This document shows positions 22,376 to 32,192 of a stretch of DNA of 38,393 bases, in pieces. A program made the translations under genes and the position numbers. Below the pieces are notes generated by a model that was given only the letters and a program-made list of their open reading frames with translations, was not told the DNA's origin and did no database searches. Source of the DNA: Planctomycetota bacterium (lineage in GTDB: Bacteria > Planctomycetota > Planctomycetia > Pirellulales > UBA1268); assembly GCA_003670915.1 (NCBI GenBank), contig QWQH01000104.1, forward strand, positions 1 through 38,393, in the 5' to 3' direction. Each line of letters starts with the position of its first letter. Position 1 is the first letter of the stretch.

Positions 22376-24274
22376 ATGAACCCTATGCCTGCTGCCATGC
22401 CTGCCTCCACGCCTTCGATCACTCCCGATACCGGACTGCCCTCCAACGCCGCGGGCGCACCCGTCCGCCGTTCTGATATCCGCAACATTGCCATCATTGC
22501 GCACGTCGATCACGGCAAGACCACGCTTGTTGACTGCTTGCTGCGTCAAAGCGGCCAGTACCGGGCCAGCCAACTCACCGGCAATTGCATCCTCGATTCC
22601 AACGACCTAGAGCGGGAGCGGGGCATTACGATCCTGGCCAAAAACATCGCCATGGAATGGAAGGGCGTGAAGATCAACCTGATCGACACACCGGGCCACG
22701 CCGATTTTGGCGGCGAGGTGGAGCGGGTGCTGCGAATGGCCGACGGAGCGCTGGTCCTGGTGGATGCTGCCGAGGGGCCGATGCCTCAGACTCGTTTCGT
22801 ATTGTCCAAAGCGTTGGAAGCCAAACTGCGACCGGTTGTGGTCGTCAACAAAATTGATCGACCGGATGCCCGCCCGCTGGAGGTGCTCGACGAAATACTC
22901 GGTCTGTTTTTGGATCTGGGGGCCGATGATGAAATGGCTGATTTCCCATTTGTGTACTGTTCGTCCCGCGAGGGATTTTCCACGCACGATCTGAATGACC
23001 GCACCGGATCGATGGCTGCGCTCCTCGACCTTGTACTGGAAAAAATCCCAGGCCCTGTCGTGGCCCCCGATGAACCCCTCCAGATGCTTGTAACCACGCT
23101 GGATTGGTCGGACTATGTCGGCCGCATCGCGATCGGGAGAATCGAATCAGGAGTGCTCACCAAAGGCGCGCCGATCGTGCGATCGACTGCGCAGGGCACA
23201 TTTGTCTCTGCCAAAGTCGTGGGGTTACAGGTGTTCGACAAACTTGGAAAAGTCGACACCGATGAGGCCACCGCAGGCGACATCGCCGCGGTCAGTGGAT
23301 TGGATGACGTTGAGATTGGCGACACAATCTGCGATCCCGGGAGCCCGCGGGCTCTGGAGCGACTCTCCGTCGATGAGCCGACATTGAATATGGTGTTTGG
23401 CGTCAACACATCCCCACTGGCTGGCCGCTCTGGCAAGTACCTGACAACACGGCACCTGCGAGACAGGCTTCAGAAGGAACTCGAACGCAATGTGGCCCTG
23501 CGGGTGGAGCCGATCGAGGGAAGCGAGCAGTTTTCGGTTTCAGGTCGTGGTCTTTTGCACCTCTCGGTGTTGATCGAAACGATGCGACGCGAGGGATACG
23601 AGCTGTCGATCGGTAAGCCGCGGGTCATTTTGCACAAGCAAGGCGACAAAGTGCTCGAACCGTTTGAAACGCTGGTCGTGGAAGTGCCGCACGACAAACT
23701 CGGGCCTGTGATGGAACTGACGGGCGCTCGCCGCGGCAAAATCGTTCATATGGGCTCTCGCGGGGAATTTGCCCATGCCGTCTTCTCGATTCCCGCACGC
23801 GGCCTGATCGGTCTGCGAACTCGGATGCTCAATGCCACGCAGGGCACGGCGATCATGCATCACCGCTTTGAATCGTGGCAGGCCATGGAGGGCGAAGTAG
23901 CCGGACGCTCCAACGGAACGCTCGTGTCGATGGTGCCTGGCAAGGCTGTGGCCTTTGGCCTGGATGGCCTGCAAGATCGGGCAGAGCTCTTTATTGAGCC
24001 GGGGGACGAGGTCTACGAGGGCATGGTGGTCGGCGAAAACTCTCGCAACGAAGACATGAATGTCAATCCAACACGCGAAAAAAAGCTGACCAACATGCGG
24101 GCCTCCGGGAGCGACCGCAACATCCTGCTCAAGCCGGCTCGCCGCATGTCACTGGAAGAGTCGCTTGAGTACATCGAGGAAGACGAACTCGTTGAAGTGA
24201 CTCCCGACGGCATCCGGCTGCGAAAGGTCCTGCTCTCCGAGCACGATCGCAAGCGACACTCCCGGCAAAAGTAA
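22376..24274 (+). CDS. typA: translational GTPase TypA/BipA
   Basis: The 632-residue protein has the full set of G motifs: G1 AHVDHGKT at 42-49, G2 RGIT near 82, G3 DTPGH at 104-108 and G4 NKID at 158-161. They are followed by the EF-G-like domains and the BipA-specific C-terminus ([139 protein letters not shown]). BipA binds the ribosome and helps 50S assembly and stress adaptation. The first 34 residues are a Pro/Ala/Thr-rich extension; ATGs at 22385 and 22397 are alternative starts. Confidence 0.97.
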   Translation: MNPMPAAMPASTPSITPDTGLPSNAAGAPVRRSDIRNIAIIAHVDHGKTTLVDCLLRQSGQYRASQLTGNCILDSNDLERERGITILAKNIAMEWKGVKINLIDTPGHADFGGEVERVLRMADGALVLVDAAEGPMPQTRFVLSKALEAKLRPVVVVNKIDRPDARPLEVLDEILGLFLDLGADDEMADFPFVYCSSREGFSTHDLNDRTGSMAALLDLVLEKIPGPVVAPDEPLQMLVTTLDWSDYVGRIAIGRIESGVLTKGAPIVRSTAQGTFVSAKVVGLQVFDKLGKVDTDEATAGDIAAVSGLDDVEIGDTICDPGSPRALERLSVDEPTLNMVFGVNTSPLAGRSGKYLTTRHLRDRLQKELERNVALRVEPIEGSEQFSVSGRGLLHLSVLIETMRREGYELSIGKPRVILHKQGDKVLEPFETLVVEVPHDKLGPVMELTGARRGKIVHMGSRGEFAHAVFSIPARGLIGLRTRMLNATQGTAIMHHRFESWQAMEGEVAGRSNGTLVSMVPGKAVAFGLDGLQDRAELFIEPGDEVYEGMVVGENSRNEDMNVNPTREKKLTNMRASGSDRNILLKPARRMSLEESLEYIEEDELVEVTPDGIRLRKVLLSEHDRKRHSRQK

Positions 24275-24313
24275 TCCCTCCAAGCAGCCGAGAACTCTCT
24301 CGACGATTCGGAG

Positions 24314-25075
24314 CTACAGTTCGTACACCGTGCCCGGGCAGACAAACTCGACGTTTGGAATCTGCATGGCATCAATCTCGCGGGCGATCTCAGCAGCAAA
24401 TCGGGCCTTGCGGTGGACGATAATCCACCGCACCTGCGAGGATAGCTTTTTTACTTCTGCTGCAAATGTGGCTGTCGAGAGGTGGCCAGTCAGCGTGGCC
24501 AGTCCAGCCTGACTGGCCGGAAAGCTGGCTTCTAAAAAAACGGCCTTCAGGTTCTGGACCGTCGATAGATACTGCCAGATAGCCTCGGTGGGGCCTGTGT
24601 CGGACGGAAATGCCACTGCGGAGATTCCGTCTTCCACGACGAGCCCCAGCGTATCGACCCCGTGCGAGACTGACACCGGCGTGATCGTGAGTCCGTCGCG
24701 GTGCAGCGGTTGCAGTATTTCCAGTGGAGTCGTTTGAACGAATGAGTCTTCGGGATGCGAAAGCCGAATAAAATCTGGCCAGACGCGTCCGTTAAAAATA
24801 TCATCGTGTAGAAAATCGAGTACGTCACGCGCTGCCAATAACTCCACGCAATCGGGCCCGGGCTGATAGACATTCTCAAGAAATATTGGAAGCGACGCGA
24901 TGTGGTCGAGGTGTTCGTGCGTGACAAAGACGTGCTTGATACGATTCTGTCTACCAAGGTCGGCCAGAAAACCAATCGCCCCTGCATCGATCGCGATTGT
25001 GTCGTTGATGAGAAACGACACCAAAAATTGCGTACCAGACGCCGGTATGCTCGATGGCAACATTTCAACCCGCAT
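24314..25075 (-). CDS. class II 3',5'-cyclic-nucleotide phosphodiesterase-like metallo-beta-lactamase protein
   Basis: The 253-residue protein is a metallo-beta-lactamase fold with THEHLDHIASLP at residues 52-63, the HxHxDH zinc site. Further likely ligands are the histidine in SVSHGVDTLG, the aspartate in FPSDTGPTEAIW and the histidine in TGHLST. The order NDTIAIDAGA, HxHxDH, ISAVAFPSDTGPTE, VFLEASFP, TGHLS is that of the class II cyclic-nucleotide phosphodiesterases (PDE1/CpdP type), which hydrolyse cAMP or cGMP. No signal peptide is seen. AAGGAC lies seven bases before the ATG. The gene starts 54 bases after the stop of a channel with a cyclic-nucleotide-binding domain, on the same strand, which supports a cAMP role. 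A generic MBL hydrolase is the alternative. Confidence 0.85.
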   Translation of the reverse strand: MRVEMLPSSIPASGTQFLVSFLINDTIAIDAGAIGFLADLGRQNRIKHVFVTHEHLDHIASLPIFLENVYQPGPDCVELLAARDVLDFLHDDIFNGRVWPDFIRLSHPEDSFVQTTPLEILQPLHRDGLTITPVSVSHGVDTLGLVVEDGISAVAFPSDTGPTEAIWQYLSTVQNLKAVFLEASFPASQAGLATLTGHLSTATFAAEVKKLSSQVRWIIVHRKARFAAEIAREIDAMQIPNVEFVCPGTVYEL

Positions 25076-25129
25076 GTTTTTGTCCTTGTTGTCTAGTGCA
25101 TACGATCCAACTAGTCGGCAAATGGCCCG

Positions 25130-26659
25130 CTAATTCCTGTCGGGCTGCATACCAAAAAACTGTCGAATGCCCTGCAGGATATCGGACGGTTCATTTCTGA
25201 TTTGCTCCAATTCGACAATCGCTTCCGACCGTTCTGCCATCCGTATCGAAAGGGACGTGCCTATCTTCTCAATCAATGTCGGATCGGCCGCGAGAATGCC
25301 TCGAAACGATTCGCTGCTCACTTCAAACACTCGCGTTTGGCTCAGGGCCGTCACGGTTGCCGATCGCGATGCCCCCGTCATCAGTGACATCTCACCAAAG
25401 TAGTCGCCCGCCCCTAGGCTCGCCAGTGATCGTGGTCCTGATTTCCCTGCTACGATCGACACCTCCACGCGGCCCTCGATGATCACAAACATACTGCCCC
25501 CTGGCGCATCCTGATGGATGATTTGCTCGCCGGCCCCGTAGATGTGCTCTGCATTGGTTTCGGCCAGCCGGCGCAACTGCAACGGCGTGAGCGAATCGAG
25601 TAGCCCGACCTGCTTAAGACACTCGGTGAGGCGGTCGACGACTGCTTCCGGCGACTCTTTTGAGGCCGTCGGAAACTGCGTCAAACGGATCGCCTGCGTG
25701 GCCACGGGAATGTCGATGCCATGGCGGGCCAACGCATACCAGATCCGATCGCGAGCCATGCCGTCCACGCGGTCTCGCTTGTCGAAATCGGTCGTAAAGA
25801 ACCGCACCCAGTGTTCCACCCCACGTTCCATAAAACTGTTGGTCACCACCGACGGAGCCGGGTGCCCCAGCACTCCAAAGCTGCCCCGGATCGCAGCGAG
25901 GATCACCGATTGCACGTGTTGCGGCGAGATTTCATAGGGCGTGACCACGTAGAGCGACCTTCTCGACCATGGCTCGGGCTGCGTGAAATTTCGGATGGAT
26001 GCTTGCGCTAACTGTCCGTTTGGAATGATGACGTAGGCTTCATCCAAAGTGATAACCTTTGTGGCCCGCCAGTTGATTTCCACAACCTTCCCAATGTGGG
26101 CGGTGTTTTGGTCGTACTGAATCCAGTCGCCGATCTCAAACGGATGCTCTGCGTGGATTGCCAATCCGGCAAACACATTGCCGAGCGTATCTTTGAGCGC
26201 GAATCCTAGGGCGGCCGTCACGAGTGCCGAGCCAGTCAACAATTCGCCAGCCTCAATGCCCGCTTCCCAGAGCACGATTAATAAAGCCAATGCGATGACA
26301 CAGCAGCGGAGCACATCCAAGAAAATCTTTGGCATCGGCCGCGTGCAGCGTTCCCAGAGCGTGACGGCCCCCACGAGGAGCACCGAATGCAGGAGCGATG
26401 CCACGACAAAGAATCGCAAAACTATGTGGGCGACTCGCGTTTTTTCAACCGATGCCGGAAAGATGGCCGCCACTGCCAGCGGCACAAACGCCGCCGCGAG
26501 GAGGAGAAACGATCCCCATGACAAGCCTCGGCGGCCCCGCGGAGCCGAGAGCAAAAACACTGCCAACACCACCACAGCCATCACAATCTGCCGGCTCGAC
26601 ACAATGTCAGTCCACCCTGAAATCGAGACAATCGCCGAGTCCAATCCGTCGGTGGGCAT
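25130..26659 (-). CDS. MscS-type channel with C-terminal cyclic-nucleotide-binding domain
   Basis: The 509-residue protein has four or more N-terminal helices, then the MscS pore and beta domain: ALVTAALGFALKDTLGNVFAGLAIH (about 145-169, the Gly/Ala-rich pore helix), HPFEIGDWIQ and GKVVEINWRATKVITLDEAYVIIPNGQLAQASIRNFT. After the MscS C-terminal region, residues 360-480 form a CRP-type domain. Its phosphate-binding cassette FGEMSLMTGASRSATVTAL starts at 421; E423 and R432 are the residues that hold cyclic nucleotide. This is the bCNG architecture of the MscS superfamily. I prefer ATG 26659 (CAGGA seven bases upstream); ATG 26674 is possible. The phosphodiesterase gene follows at 54 bases. Confidence 0.93.
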   Translation of the reverse strand: MPTDGLDSAIVSISGWTDIVSSRQIVMAVVVLAVFLLSAPRGRRGLSWGSFLLLAAAFVPLAVAAIFPASVEKTRVAHIVLRFFVVASLLHSVLLVGAVTLWERCTRPMPKIFLDVLRCCVIALALLIVLWEAGIEAGELLTGSALVTAALGFALKDTLGNVFAGLAIHAEHPFEIGDWIQYDQNTAHIGKVVEINWRATKVITLDEAYVIIPNGQLAQASIRNFTQPEPWSRRSLYVVTPYEISPQHVQSVILAAIRGSFGVLGHPAPSVVTNSFMERGVEHWVRFFTTDFDKRDRVDGMARDRIWYALARHGIDIPVATQAIRLTQFPTASKESPEAVVDRLTECLKQVGLLDSLTPLQLRRLAETNAEHIYGAGEQIIHQDAPGGSMFVIIEGRVEVSIVAGKSGPRSLASLGAGDYFGEMSLMTGASRSATVTALSQTRVFEVSSESFRGILAADPTLIEKIGTSLSIRMAERSEAIVELEQIRNEPSDILQGIRQFFGMQPDRN

Positions 26660-26860
26660 AACGTTGTCCTGCATACCTAGCCATCTCAATCTGGTGCGCT
26701 CCTTCCGGGCGTTGTCAAACGCTTATTGTGAAGATTCGACCTCCCAACAGCAACACGCTGCCAGACATTCCCGTATGAGACTGCCTCCGTAGACGCGGGA
26801 GCCTCGGGTTGTTACACTCCGGTCTTGAAATTTTGTCCCTTCTATGGCTCTGGGAAACGT

Positions 26861-27055
26861 ATGGTTAAGCTCACCGTTCGCGATAGAGAAAGCATTCAGG
26901 AAGCGGTTCGTCGCTTCCGCAAGTTGGTCGAGCGCAGCGGCATCAAAAAAGAAATGCGACGCCGCGAGTTTTTTGAAAAGCCAAGCGAAACAAACCGCCG
27001 TGCGCGCCTTCGAGCCGAACGCCGCACCAAACGCAACCGCCTGCTGGGCGTCTGA
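26861..27055 (+). CDS. rpsU: 30S ribosomal protein S21
   Basis: The 64-residue basic protein [47 protein letters not shown] has the S21 core: the [20 protein letters not shown] block and the [10 protein letters not shown] block. It then ends in an Arg/Lys-rich helix. S21 joins late to the small subunit near the 3' end of 16S rRNA. The ATG at 26861 has GGGAAA upstream and gives the expected length; the frame is open to 26825, but that part is not S21. The gene stands alone, between divergent mscS and convergent nadC. Confidence 0.95.
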   Translation: MVKLTVRDRESIQEAVRRFRKLVERSGIKKEMRRREFFEKPSETNRRARLRAERRTKRNRLLGV

Positions 27056-27383
27056 TTCGAGCGGAATCTTGAAAGTTTCGAGCGGACTCTTCACGAAAAA
27101 CTTGTTCGCGGTCCCATCTGCCAACTACCGCCGAGCGATAGATCAACTGTAGACCGCAGCCCCAATCTCCAAGCCGTATCCCAGAGCGGAGGCTCGCCGG
27201 TAGTCTCCGGTGCCAAGTCGAGACGCTTGGCGATTTCCAAGTCGAACACAGCCGTTGTGGCCGCCAGATTCATGTAGCTGAATCGGATCATGGCATCCGG
27301 TGAAACTCGATAGCCCAGAAAGCCCCGTTGCATCACTGAACGAAGGTCGCAGCAACAGATACGCGGTTGTCAGCCTCGTGGAG
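27056..27383. other. 328-base stretch between rpsU and nadC ends
   Basis: It starts with an imperfect tandem pair: TTCGAGCGGA at 27056-27065 and again at 27077-27086, each followed by a CTT-ending tail. The rest holds one minus-strand ORF, described separately. No T-tract terminator for either convergent gene is evident. Confidence 0.5.
27091..27336 (-). CDS. possible small ORF or gene remnant downstream of nadC
   Basis: An 81-codon minus-strand frame, 47 bases after the nadC stop. Its protein (RVSPDAMIRFSYMNLAATTAVFDLEIAKRLDLA, then AWRLGLRSTVDLSLGGSWQMG) alternates polar and non-polar residues somewhat like outer-membrane beta strands, and it could be the end of a lost larger gene. There is no convincing ribosome binding site and no family recognised. 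It may equally be chance. Confidence 0.25.
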   Translation of the reverse strand: MMQRGFLGYRVSPDAMIRFSYMNLAATTAVFDLEIAKRLDLAPETTGEPPLWDTAWRLGLRSTVDLSLGGSWQMGPRTSFS

Positions 27384-28349
27384 TCATGCCTTTTGCTCGT
27401 AGCCCAGCCAGTCCAAGGCCACGTCCAGCCACGGGGCGTTGTGCGTGGGCCATCCGCTGCTGACCCGGTCGACCCCCGTGTCGGCCACGGCTCGAATGGT
27501 CTCTGGTCGAATGCCGCCTGAGGCTTCCAGAACAATACCGGGGCTTCTCTGATTTCGTAAGCAAACGCAGTGTGCAAGATCTTCGAGGGTCATATTGTCG
27601 AGAAGGAGGACATCTGGGCCGGCAGATAAAATCGCCTCGCACTGCTGAATCGAGTCGACCTCGATCTGGACGACCATTACGGCGGCGCGTTGAGGCGGAA
27701 ACGCGTTGCGTATAAATGCTCGTGCGCGATGCACAGCCTCAGCAGGGCCGATCCCCTCTGCCGCTAGCGCCGCCACGTGGTTATCCTTGATGAGAACGGC
27801 ATCGAAAAGGCCGAGGCGATGGTTCCAGCCACCACCTGCTCGGGTGGCAAACTTATCCAGCAACCGCCAGCCTGGCACCGTCTTGCGAGTGTCGTACACG
27901 CGGCAGGGGGTGCCTGCCACAGCGTCCACGAGTAAACGGGTTGCAGTGGCCACGCCCGACATGCGGCCGATCATGTTGAGGAGCACTCGCTCCGCCGCGA
28001 GCACGCTGCGTGTGGCACCACCCAGGGTTGCAATTGTGTGGCCTGCTTCCACCGCCGTACCGTCCTGAACTCGCGACTGCCAGTGCATCTTCGGATCTGC
28101 CACCAGAGCGACAACCTCCGCGGCCTGCACTCCCGCCACGACTCCCGACTGTCTGGCCACTACATCCAGTTCGCACGTGGCACTAGCCGCTACCAAAGCC
28201 ACACTCGTCCAATCGCACTCGTGCCCAAGATCCTCCGCAAACCAGTCGCGGGCCAAGCCTGCAACATGGGCCGCAAGAGCGTCATTCCATACAATCTGGC
28301 TCCCGTCTGGCTGGCTCGATACCGCGTTGAATGCTGGCTGAGAAGGCAT
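27384..28349 (-). CDS. nadC: nicotinate-nucleotide pyrophosphorylase (quinolinate phosphoribosyltransferase)
   Basis: NadC condenses quinolinate with PRPP, releasing CO2, to give nicotinate mononucleotide in de novo NAD synthesis. The 321-residue protein shows the family core DTRKTVPG at 153-160, LLDKFATRAGGGWNHRLGLFDAVLIKDNH to residue 191, IQIEVDS-type VVQIEVDSIQQC, DVLLLDNMTLEDL, and IVLEASGGIRPETIRAVADTGVDRVSSG. These supply the PRPP- and quinolinate-binding Arg, Lys and His residues. It is 30-40 residues longer than the minimal enzyme at the N-terminus. It stands alone; nadA and nadB are not in the window. The ComEA-like gene is divergent, 96 bases away. Confidence 0.96.
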   Translation of the reverse strand: MPSQPAFNAVSSQPDGSQIVWNDALAAHVAGLARDWFAEDLGHECDWTSVALVAASATCELDVVARQSGVVAGVQAAEVVALVADPKMHWQSRVQDGTAVEAGHTIATLGGATRSVLAAERVLLNMIGRMSGVATATRLLVDAVAGTPCRVYDTRKTVPGWRLLDKFATRAGGGWNHRLGLFDAVLIKDNHVAALAAEGIGPAEAVHRARAFIRNAFPPQRAAVMVVQIEVDSIQQCEAILSAGPDVLLLDNMTLEDLAHCVCLRNQRSPGIVLEASGGIRPETIRAVADTGVDRVSSGWPTHNAPWLDVALDWLGYEQKA

Positions 28350-28445
28350 GAAAAACTTCTGCGGGGTGACGCGACTGGATGTGAGGTAGTTGGCTATCCT
28401 ATCAGGTGTCTAGATACCCAAGGAACGTACGAGAGAGGGATTGCA

Positions 28446-28895
28446 ATGCCCCTAGCCGATCCACTCCCAACCGTGAGCCCGGTGATCCCCATGCGAGCTC
28501 AAACAGTGATTGCGGCAGCCGTCGCTTTGTGTCTTGTTGCAGCAGCGGCCTGGATGATCGCGGCGGGGGGGTTTTCCGGGGGGCTTGTCGACCACGACGA
28601 TCCTCCGGAGCCGATCGTCCGCTTTACGCTCAACATCAACTCTGCAGGAATCGTCGAACTTTCTCAATTGCCAGGCCTAGGGCCCGCTACCGCGCAGGCC
28701 ATCCTCACCCACAGAGATGCGTACGGCCCATTCGCTTCCTTCGAGGCGATCCTCGATGTGCCTGGCATCGGCGACGCAACGCTGGCAAAGATAAGGCCCT
28801 ACCTCCGCCCGATTCGAAAGCTTCAAACGCTCGCCCCCGCAGCCGACCTACCCACTGATCCACAGCCAGTCGCTGCGACCGAGAATGCCCCATGA
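28446..28895 (+). CDS. ComEA-like membrane-anchored helix-hairpin-helix protein
   Basis: The 149-residue protein starts at ATG 28446 with GAGGGA upstream. One hydrophobic helix (about 18-40, TVIAAAVALCLVAAAAWMIAAGG) is followed by FTLNINSAGIVELSQLPGLGPATAQAILTHRDAYGPFASFEAILDVPGIGDATLAKIRPYL. This is the paired helix-hairpin-helix unit of ComEA/Tex type (NINxAxxxELxxLPGIG, VPGIG), which binds DNA without sequence specificity. A Pro/Ala tail ends it. In competence, ComEA holds incoming DNA at the outer face of the membrane; whether this organism takes up DNA is unknown. Its stop overlaps the uvrB start as ATGA, so it is translated with uvrB. Confidence 0.87.
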   Translation: MPLADPLPTVSPVIPMRAQTVIAAAVALCLVAAAAWMIAAGGFSGGLVDHDDPPEPIVRFTLNINSAGIVELSQLPGLGPATAQAILTHRDAYGPFASFEAILDVPGIGDATLAKIRPYLRPIRKLQTLAPAADLPTDPQPVAATENAP

Positions 28896-30955
28896 CGCTC
28901 AACCCGAATGTGTTTGAACTCGTAAGCCCGTACCAGCCAGCCGGCGACCAACCGGCTGCCATTGAGGCGCTGGTGCGAGGCATCCAAGAGGAGCGAAAAA
29001 CGCAGGTCCTCATGGGCGTCACCGGCTCCGGCAAAACATTCACCATGGCCAACGTGATCGCTCAAGTCGGCCGCCCCACGCTGGTGCTCTCCCACAACAA
29101 AACACTTGCCGCGCAGCTCTACGCTGAGTTTCGCGACTTCTTTCCGCACAACGCGGTTCACTATTTTGTGAGCTACTACGACTACTACCAACCCGAAGCC
29201 TATATCCCGCAGCGAGACATTTACATCGAGAAAGATGCTGCGATCAACAAAGAGATAGACAGACTCCGACTGGCGGCCACAAGCGCCCTGGTGAGCCGGC
29301 GGGATGTGATCGTGGTGGCAAGCGTGTCGTGTATCTACGGATTGGGGTCGCCCGATGACTACCGGTCAATGGTCATCCGGCTGGCCAGTGGAATGACACT
29401 GTCTCGTAACGCCCTCCTCGAAAAACTCGTATCAATCCACTACGAACGCGGTGACATGGCGTTGGAACGGGGCACATTCAGAGTGCGAGGGGATTCCATC
29501 GACATTTGGCCGCCGTACGACGAGCTTTCGTGCCGCGTTGAATTCTGGGGCGACACAATCGAATCCATTGCCATCACGCACCCAACCAGCGGCGAGGTGG
29601 CCGCCAAAAAAGACGAAATGTATTTTTATCCAGCCCGCCACTTCGTGATGCCAGAGGAGCGAGTCAAAGCTGCTGTGGCATCGATCCGGGCGGAACTTGA
29701 GTCGAGGCTTGAAGAGCTCAAGGGCCAAGGAAAGCTCCTCGAGGCGCAGCGGCTGGCCGCTCGCACCCGGTTTGACTTGGAAATGATGCTCGAGGCAGGA
29801 TTCTGTCCGGGCATTGAGAATTACTCTCGTCCCTTGAGCGGCCGCGCCCCAGACAGCACTCCCGACACGCTGTTGAACTACTTTCCCAAGAACTTTCTTT
29901 TTTTTGTGGACGAGTCGCACGTGACGGTGCCCCAGGTGCGGGGCATGTACGCCGGCGACCGAAGCCGCAAGCTCACGCTTGTTGAACACGGCTTTCGGCT
30001 GCCCAGCGCCCTGGACAATCGGCCACTCAAGTTTGAAGAGTGGGATCTGAAGCTGGATCAGACGATTCACGTGTCGGCAACGCCTGGTCCGTGGGAGTTG
30101 GGCCGCACCGGCGGCGAGGTGGTGGAACAGGTGATCCGCCCCACGGGCCTGCTGGATCCAGTCATTGAAGTGGTGCCTGCCAAGCAACAGGTGCTGCACC
30201 TAACAGGGGAAATAGCCAAGACCGTCGCGGCGGGCCATCGCGTGCTTGTCACCACTCTGACAAAAAAACTTGCCGAAGATCTCTCCCGATATTTCCAGGA
30301 ACGAAAAGTGCGGTGTTGCTGGCTGCACAGCGAACTCAACGCTTTTGAACGAGTCGACCTATTGAAGCAACTGCGCGAAGGAAAGCTGGACGTGCTGATC
30401 GGAGTCAACTTGCTGCGCGAGGGGCTCGATCTACCAGAAGTGGCGTTGGTGGCGATCATGGATGCCGACAAGGAGGGCTTCCTGCGGAGCGAGACGTCAC
30501 TCATGCAGACAATCGGCCGATCGGCCCGCAATGTCGATGCTCGCGTCATTCTTTATGCCGATAGCATCACCGACTCGATGGGAAGAGCAATCGGCGAAAC
30601 GCAGCGACGACGAGAACTCCAGCAGGCCTACAACACCCACCACGGCATCACGCCGGAAACAATCCGCAAGGAGATTCGTGCGGGTATCGAGTCGGAGGCT
30701 GCGTCGCGATCCATTGCTTTTTCAGCCGTCGGGCAGCAAGGCCAATCCCAGCAGCAGTCGGCCCAACTGCTCGAGCAGCTTGAGGCTGACATGATGCGGG
30801 CGGCAGCCGAAATGGATTTTGAGCAAGCCGCAGCGATCCGTGACCAGATCGCCGCTCTGCGAGGGGAGGGTGGTCGGCCCAGTCACCTCAAAAAGGGAAA
30901 GCGGGGCCGCACGAATGGCGGCTCCTCCGGCCGAATCCCGCGGCCCGGACGTTGA
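28892..30955 (+). CDS. uvrB: excinuclease ABC subunit B
   Basis: UvrB is the damage-verifying helicase-like subunit of nucleotide excision repair. The 687-residue protein shows Walker A GVTGSGKT at 42-49, the beta-hairpin region YFVSYYDYYQPEAYIP (about 92-107), DESHVTVPQ (motif II region), SATPGPWEL, GVNLLREGLDLPEVALVAIMDADKEGFLRSETSLMQTIGRSARN (motifs V and VI), and a C-terminal UVR domain (LEQLEADMMRAAAEMDFEQAAAIRDQI). This domain binds UvrC. A basic Lys/Arg/Gly tail follows. The start overlaps the comEA-like stop as ATGA. Confidence 0.98.
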   Translation: MTLNPNVFELVSPYQPAGDQPAAIEALVRGIQEERKTQVLMGVTGSGKTFTMANVIAQVGRPTLVLSHNKTLAAQLYAEFRDFFPHNAVHYFVSYYDYYQPEAYIPQRDIYIEKDAAINKEIDRLRLAATSALVSRRDVIVVASVSCIYGLGSPDDYRSMVIRLASGMTLSRNALLEKLVSIHYERGDMALERGTFRVRGDSIDIWPPYDELSCRVEFWGDTIESIAITHPTSGEVAAKKDEMYFYPARHFVMPEERVKAAVASIRAELESRLEELKGQGKLLEAQRLAARTRFDLEMMLEAGFCPGIENYSRPLSGRAPDSTPDTLLNYFPKNFLFFVDESHVTVPQVRGMYAGDRSRKLTLVEHGFRLPSALDNRPLKFEEWDLKLDQTIHVSATPGPWELGRTGGEVVEQVIRPTGLLDPVIEVVPAKQQVLHLTGEIAKTVAAGHRVLVTTLTKKLAEDLSRYFQERKVRCCWLHSELNAFERVDLLKQLREGKLDVLIGVNLLREGLDLPEVALVAIMDADKEGFLRSETSLMQTIGRSARNVDARVILYADSITDSMGRAIGETQRRRELQQAYNTHHGITPETIRKEIRAGIESEAASRSIAFSAVGQQGQSQQQSAQLLEQLEADMMRAAAEMDFEQAAAIRDQIAALRGEGGRPSHLKKGKRGRTNGGSSGRIPRPGR

Positions 30956-31124
30956 AGGGGCAGCGGGGGGGCTTGGCCATTATGAGGCATTCAGCGACTC
31001 CTGCGGCCTATGGCAGATGTGCGTGAATGACTCGGTTTTCCCTCTGGATGACCAGTTCGTGCGCTCCGAATGAACCGCACTATGGGGATCACACGCCTGC
31101 TCGACTGACTGCTAGGATACATGA

Positions 31125-32192
31125 ATGCAAAGCCTCCCTGACCCAGCAACCGGCACTCGCAACCTGCCGCCAGTGGAGTCGCTGTGGACGGCCATCTGCG
31201 AGACTTCCAGCAGCTTTGTGTTGGTCGTGAATCGCCAGAGATCGATTCAATTCTGCAACCGAGTCACAGAGGGGCAATCTCTCAACGATGTTCTGAACCG
31301 TAATCTGCTCGACTTCACCACTGCAGAGTCGGCCGAACACGTTCATCGCGTGTTAGAGGAAGTTTTTTCCAAAGGCGGGGTCCATTCGCTCGAAACTTCT
31401 GGAAAGAGACTCTCTGGGAAAATTAGCTATTTTTCACTTCGCGTGGGCCCCATTATGGTGGACGGCCAGATCGAAAGCGCGATGATTTGCGCCGAGGACA
31501 TCCTGCTGCTCAAGGAGTCTGATGCGTCGCTGCAGCACGAGCGGTCTGTACTGAAACACTTACTCGACATCCAGGAACGGGAGCGACAACTCGTCTCCTA
31601 CGAGATTCACGACGGTCTTTCACAATATGTAGCCGGGGCGATCATGCACCTGCAGGCATTCGAGCATGCCTCGCGCAAGCAGTCGACCGACCACAATCTC
31701 ACCGATGCCCTGCACCTCCTGCGTGCAGCTGCGGATGAGTCCCGTCGGCTCATCACTGGCCTTCGGCCTTCAGCCCTTGACGAACTGGGGATTGTTGCTG
31801 CCACAGAGTCGCTTCTTGTGGATGCACGCACAGACATCCCGCGAATCAACTTCAGTCACTCTCTCGGCAACAACCGACTCCCCCAGCCGGTGGAGACAAC
31901 GATCTTTCGTATTGTGCAGGAATCGCTCTCCAACGCGCGCAGTCACGCACAGGCTCAATCGGTTGATGTCTCGATCGACTTGGTCGATGAGTTCCACGTG
32001 CGCATTACGATCCAAGATGACGGCATCGGCTTTCGCCCGGCGGATGTGCCCGAGGAACGCTTCGGTCTCGAGGGCATCCGACAGCGGTCGCGATTGCTCG
32101 GTGGCGAAGCATCCATCGTGAGCGAGCCGGGAGCTGGCACGCTCATCCAAGTGATCCTGCCTCTGGCCATGCACTCACATGGAGCATCGTAA
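31125..32192 (+). CDS. PAS-domain sensor histidine kinase (HisKA_3, NarX/DegS type)
   Basis: The 355-residue soluble kinase starts at ATG 31125 (AGGA eight bases upstream). Residues 18-125 look like a PAS domain (SLWTAICETSSSFVLVVNRQRSIQFCNRVTEG). A coiled segment leads to ERERQLVSYEIHDGLSQYVAGAIMHLQ, with the phosphoacceptor H162 in the HisKA_3 E-I-H-D pattern. The ATPase domain has IVQESLSNARSHAQA (N box), DDGIGFRP (G1) and GLEGIRQRSRLLGGEASIVSEPGAGTLIQVILPL (G2 and end). No membrane helix is seen, so it senses a cytoplasmic signal. Such kinases usually pair with NarL-type regulators, but none lies nearby. The only receiver domain in the window is on the adenylate cyclase at 34771. Confidence 0.92.
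   Translation: MQSLPDPATGTRNLPPVESLWTAICETSSSFVLVVNRQRSIQFCNRVTEGQSLNDVLNRNLLDFTTAESAEHVHRVLEEVFSKGGVHSLETSGKRLSGKISYFSLRVGPIMVDGQIESAMICAEDILLLKESDASLQHERSVLKHLLDIQERERQLVSYEIHDGLSQYVAGAIMHLQAFEHASRKQSTDHNLTDALHLLRAAADESRRLITGLRPSALDELGIVAATESLLVDARTDIPRINFSHSLGNNRLPQPVETTIFRIVQESLSNARSHAQAQSVDVSIDLVDEFHVRITIQDDGIGFRPADVPEERFGLEGIRQRSRLLGGEASIVSEPGAGTLIQVILPLAMHSHGAS

Noticed and set aside
24281-24310. hairpin between typA and the phosphodiesterase gene as terminator
   Set aside because: Only a five-base stem (CGAGA/TCTCG) without a T run on either strand.
26723-27124. 133-codon minus-strand ORF across rpsU
   Set aside because: It is antisense to the S21 gene, which has a clear family match and ribosome site.
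28038-28445. upstream extension of the ComEA-like ORF
   Set aside because: It overlaps nadC on the other strand; ATG 28446 with GAGGGA and a signal-anchor helix directly after it is the better start.
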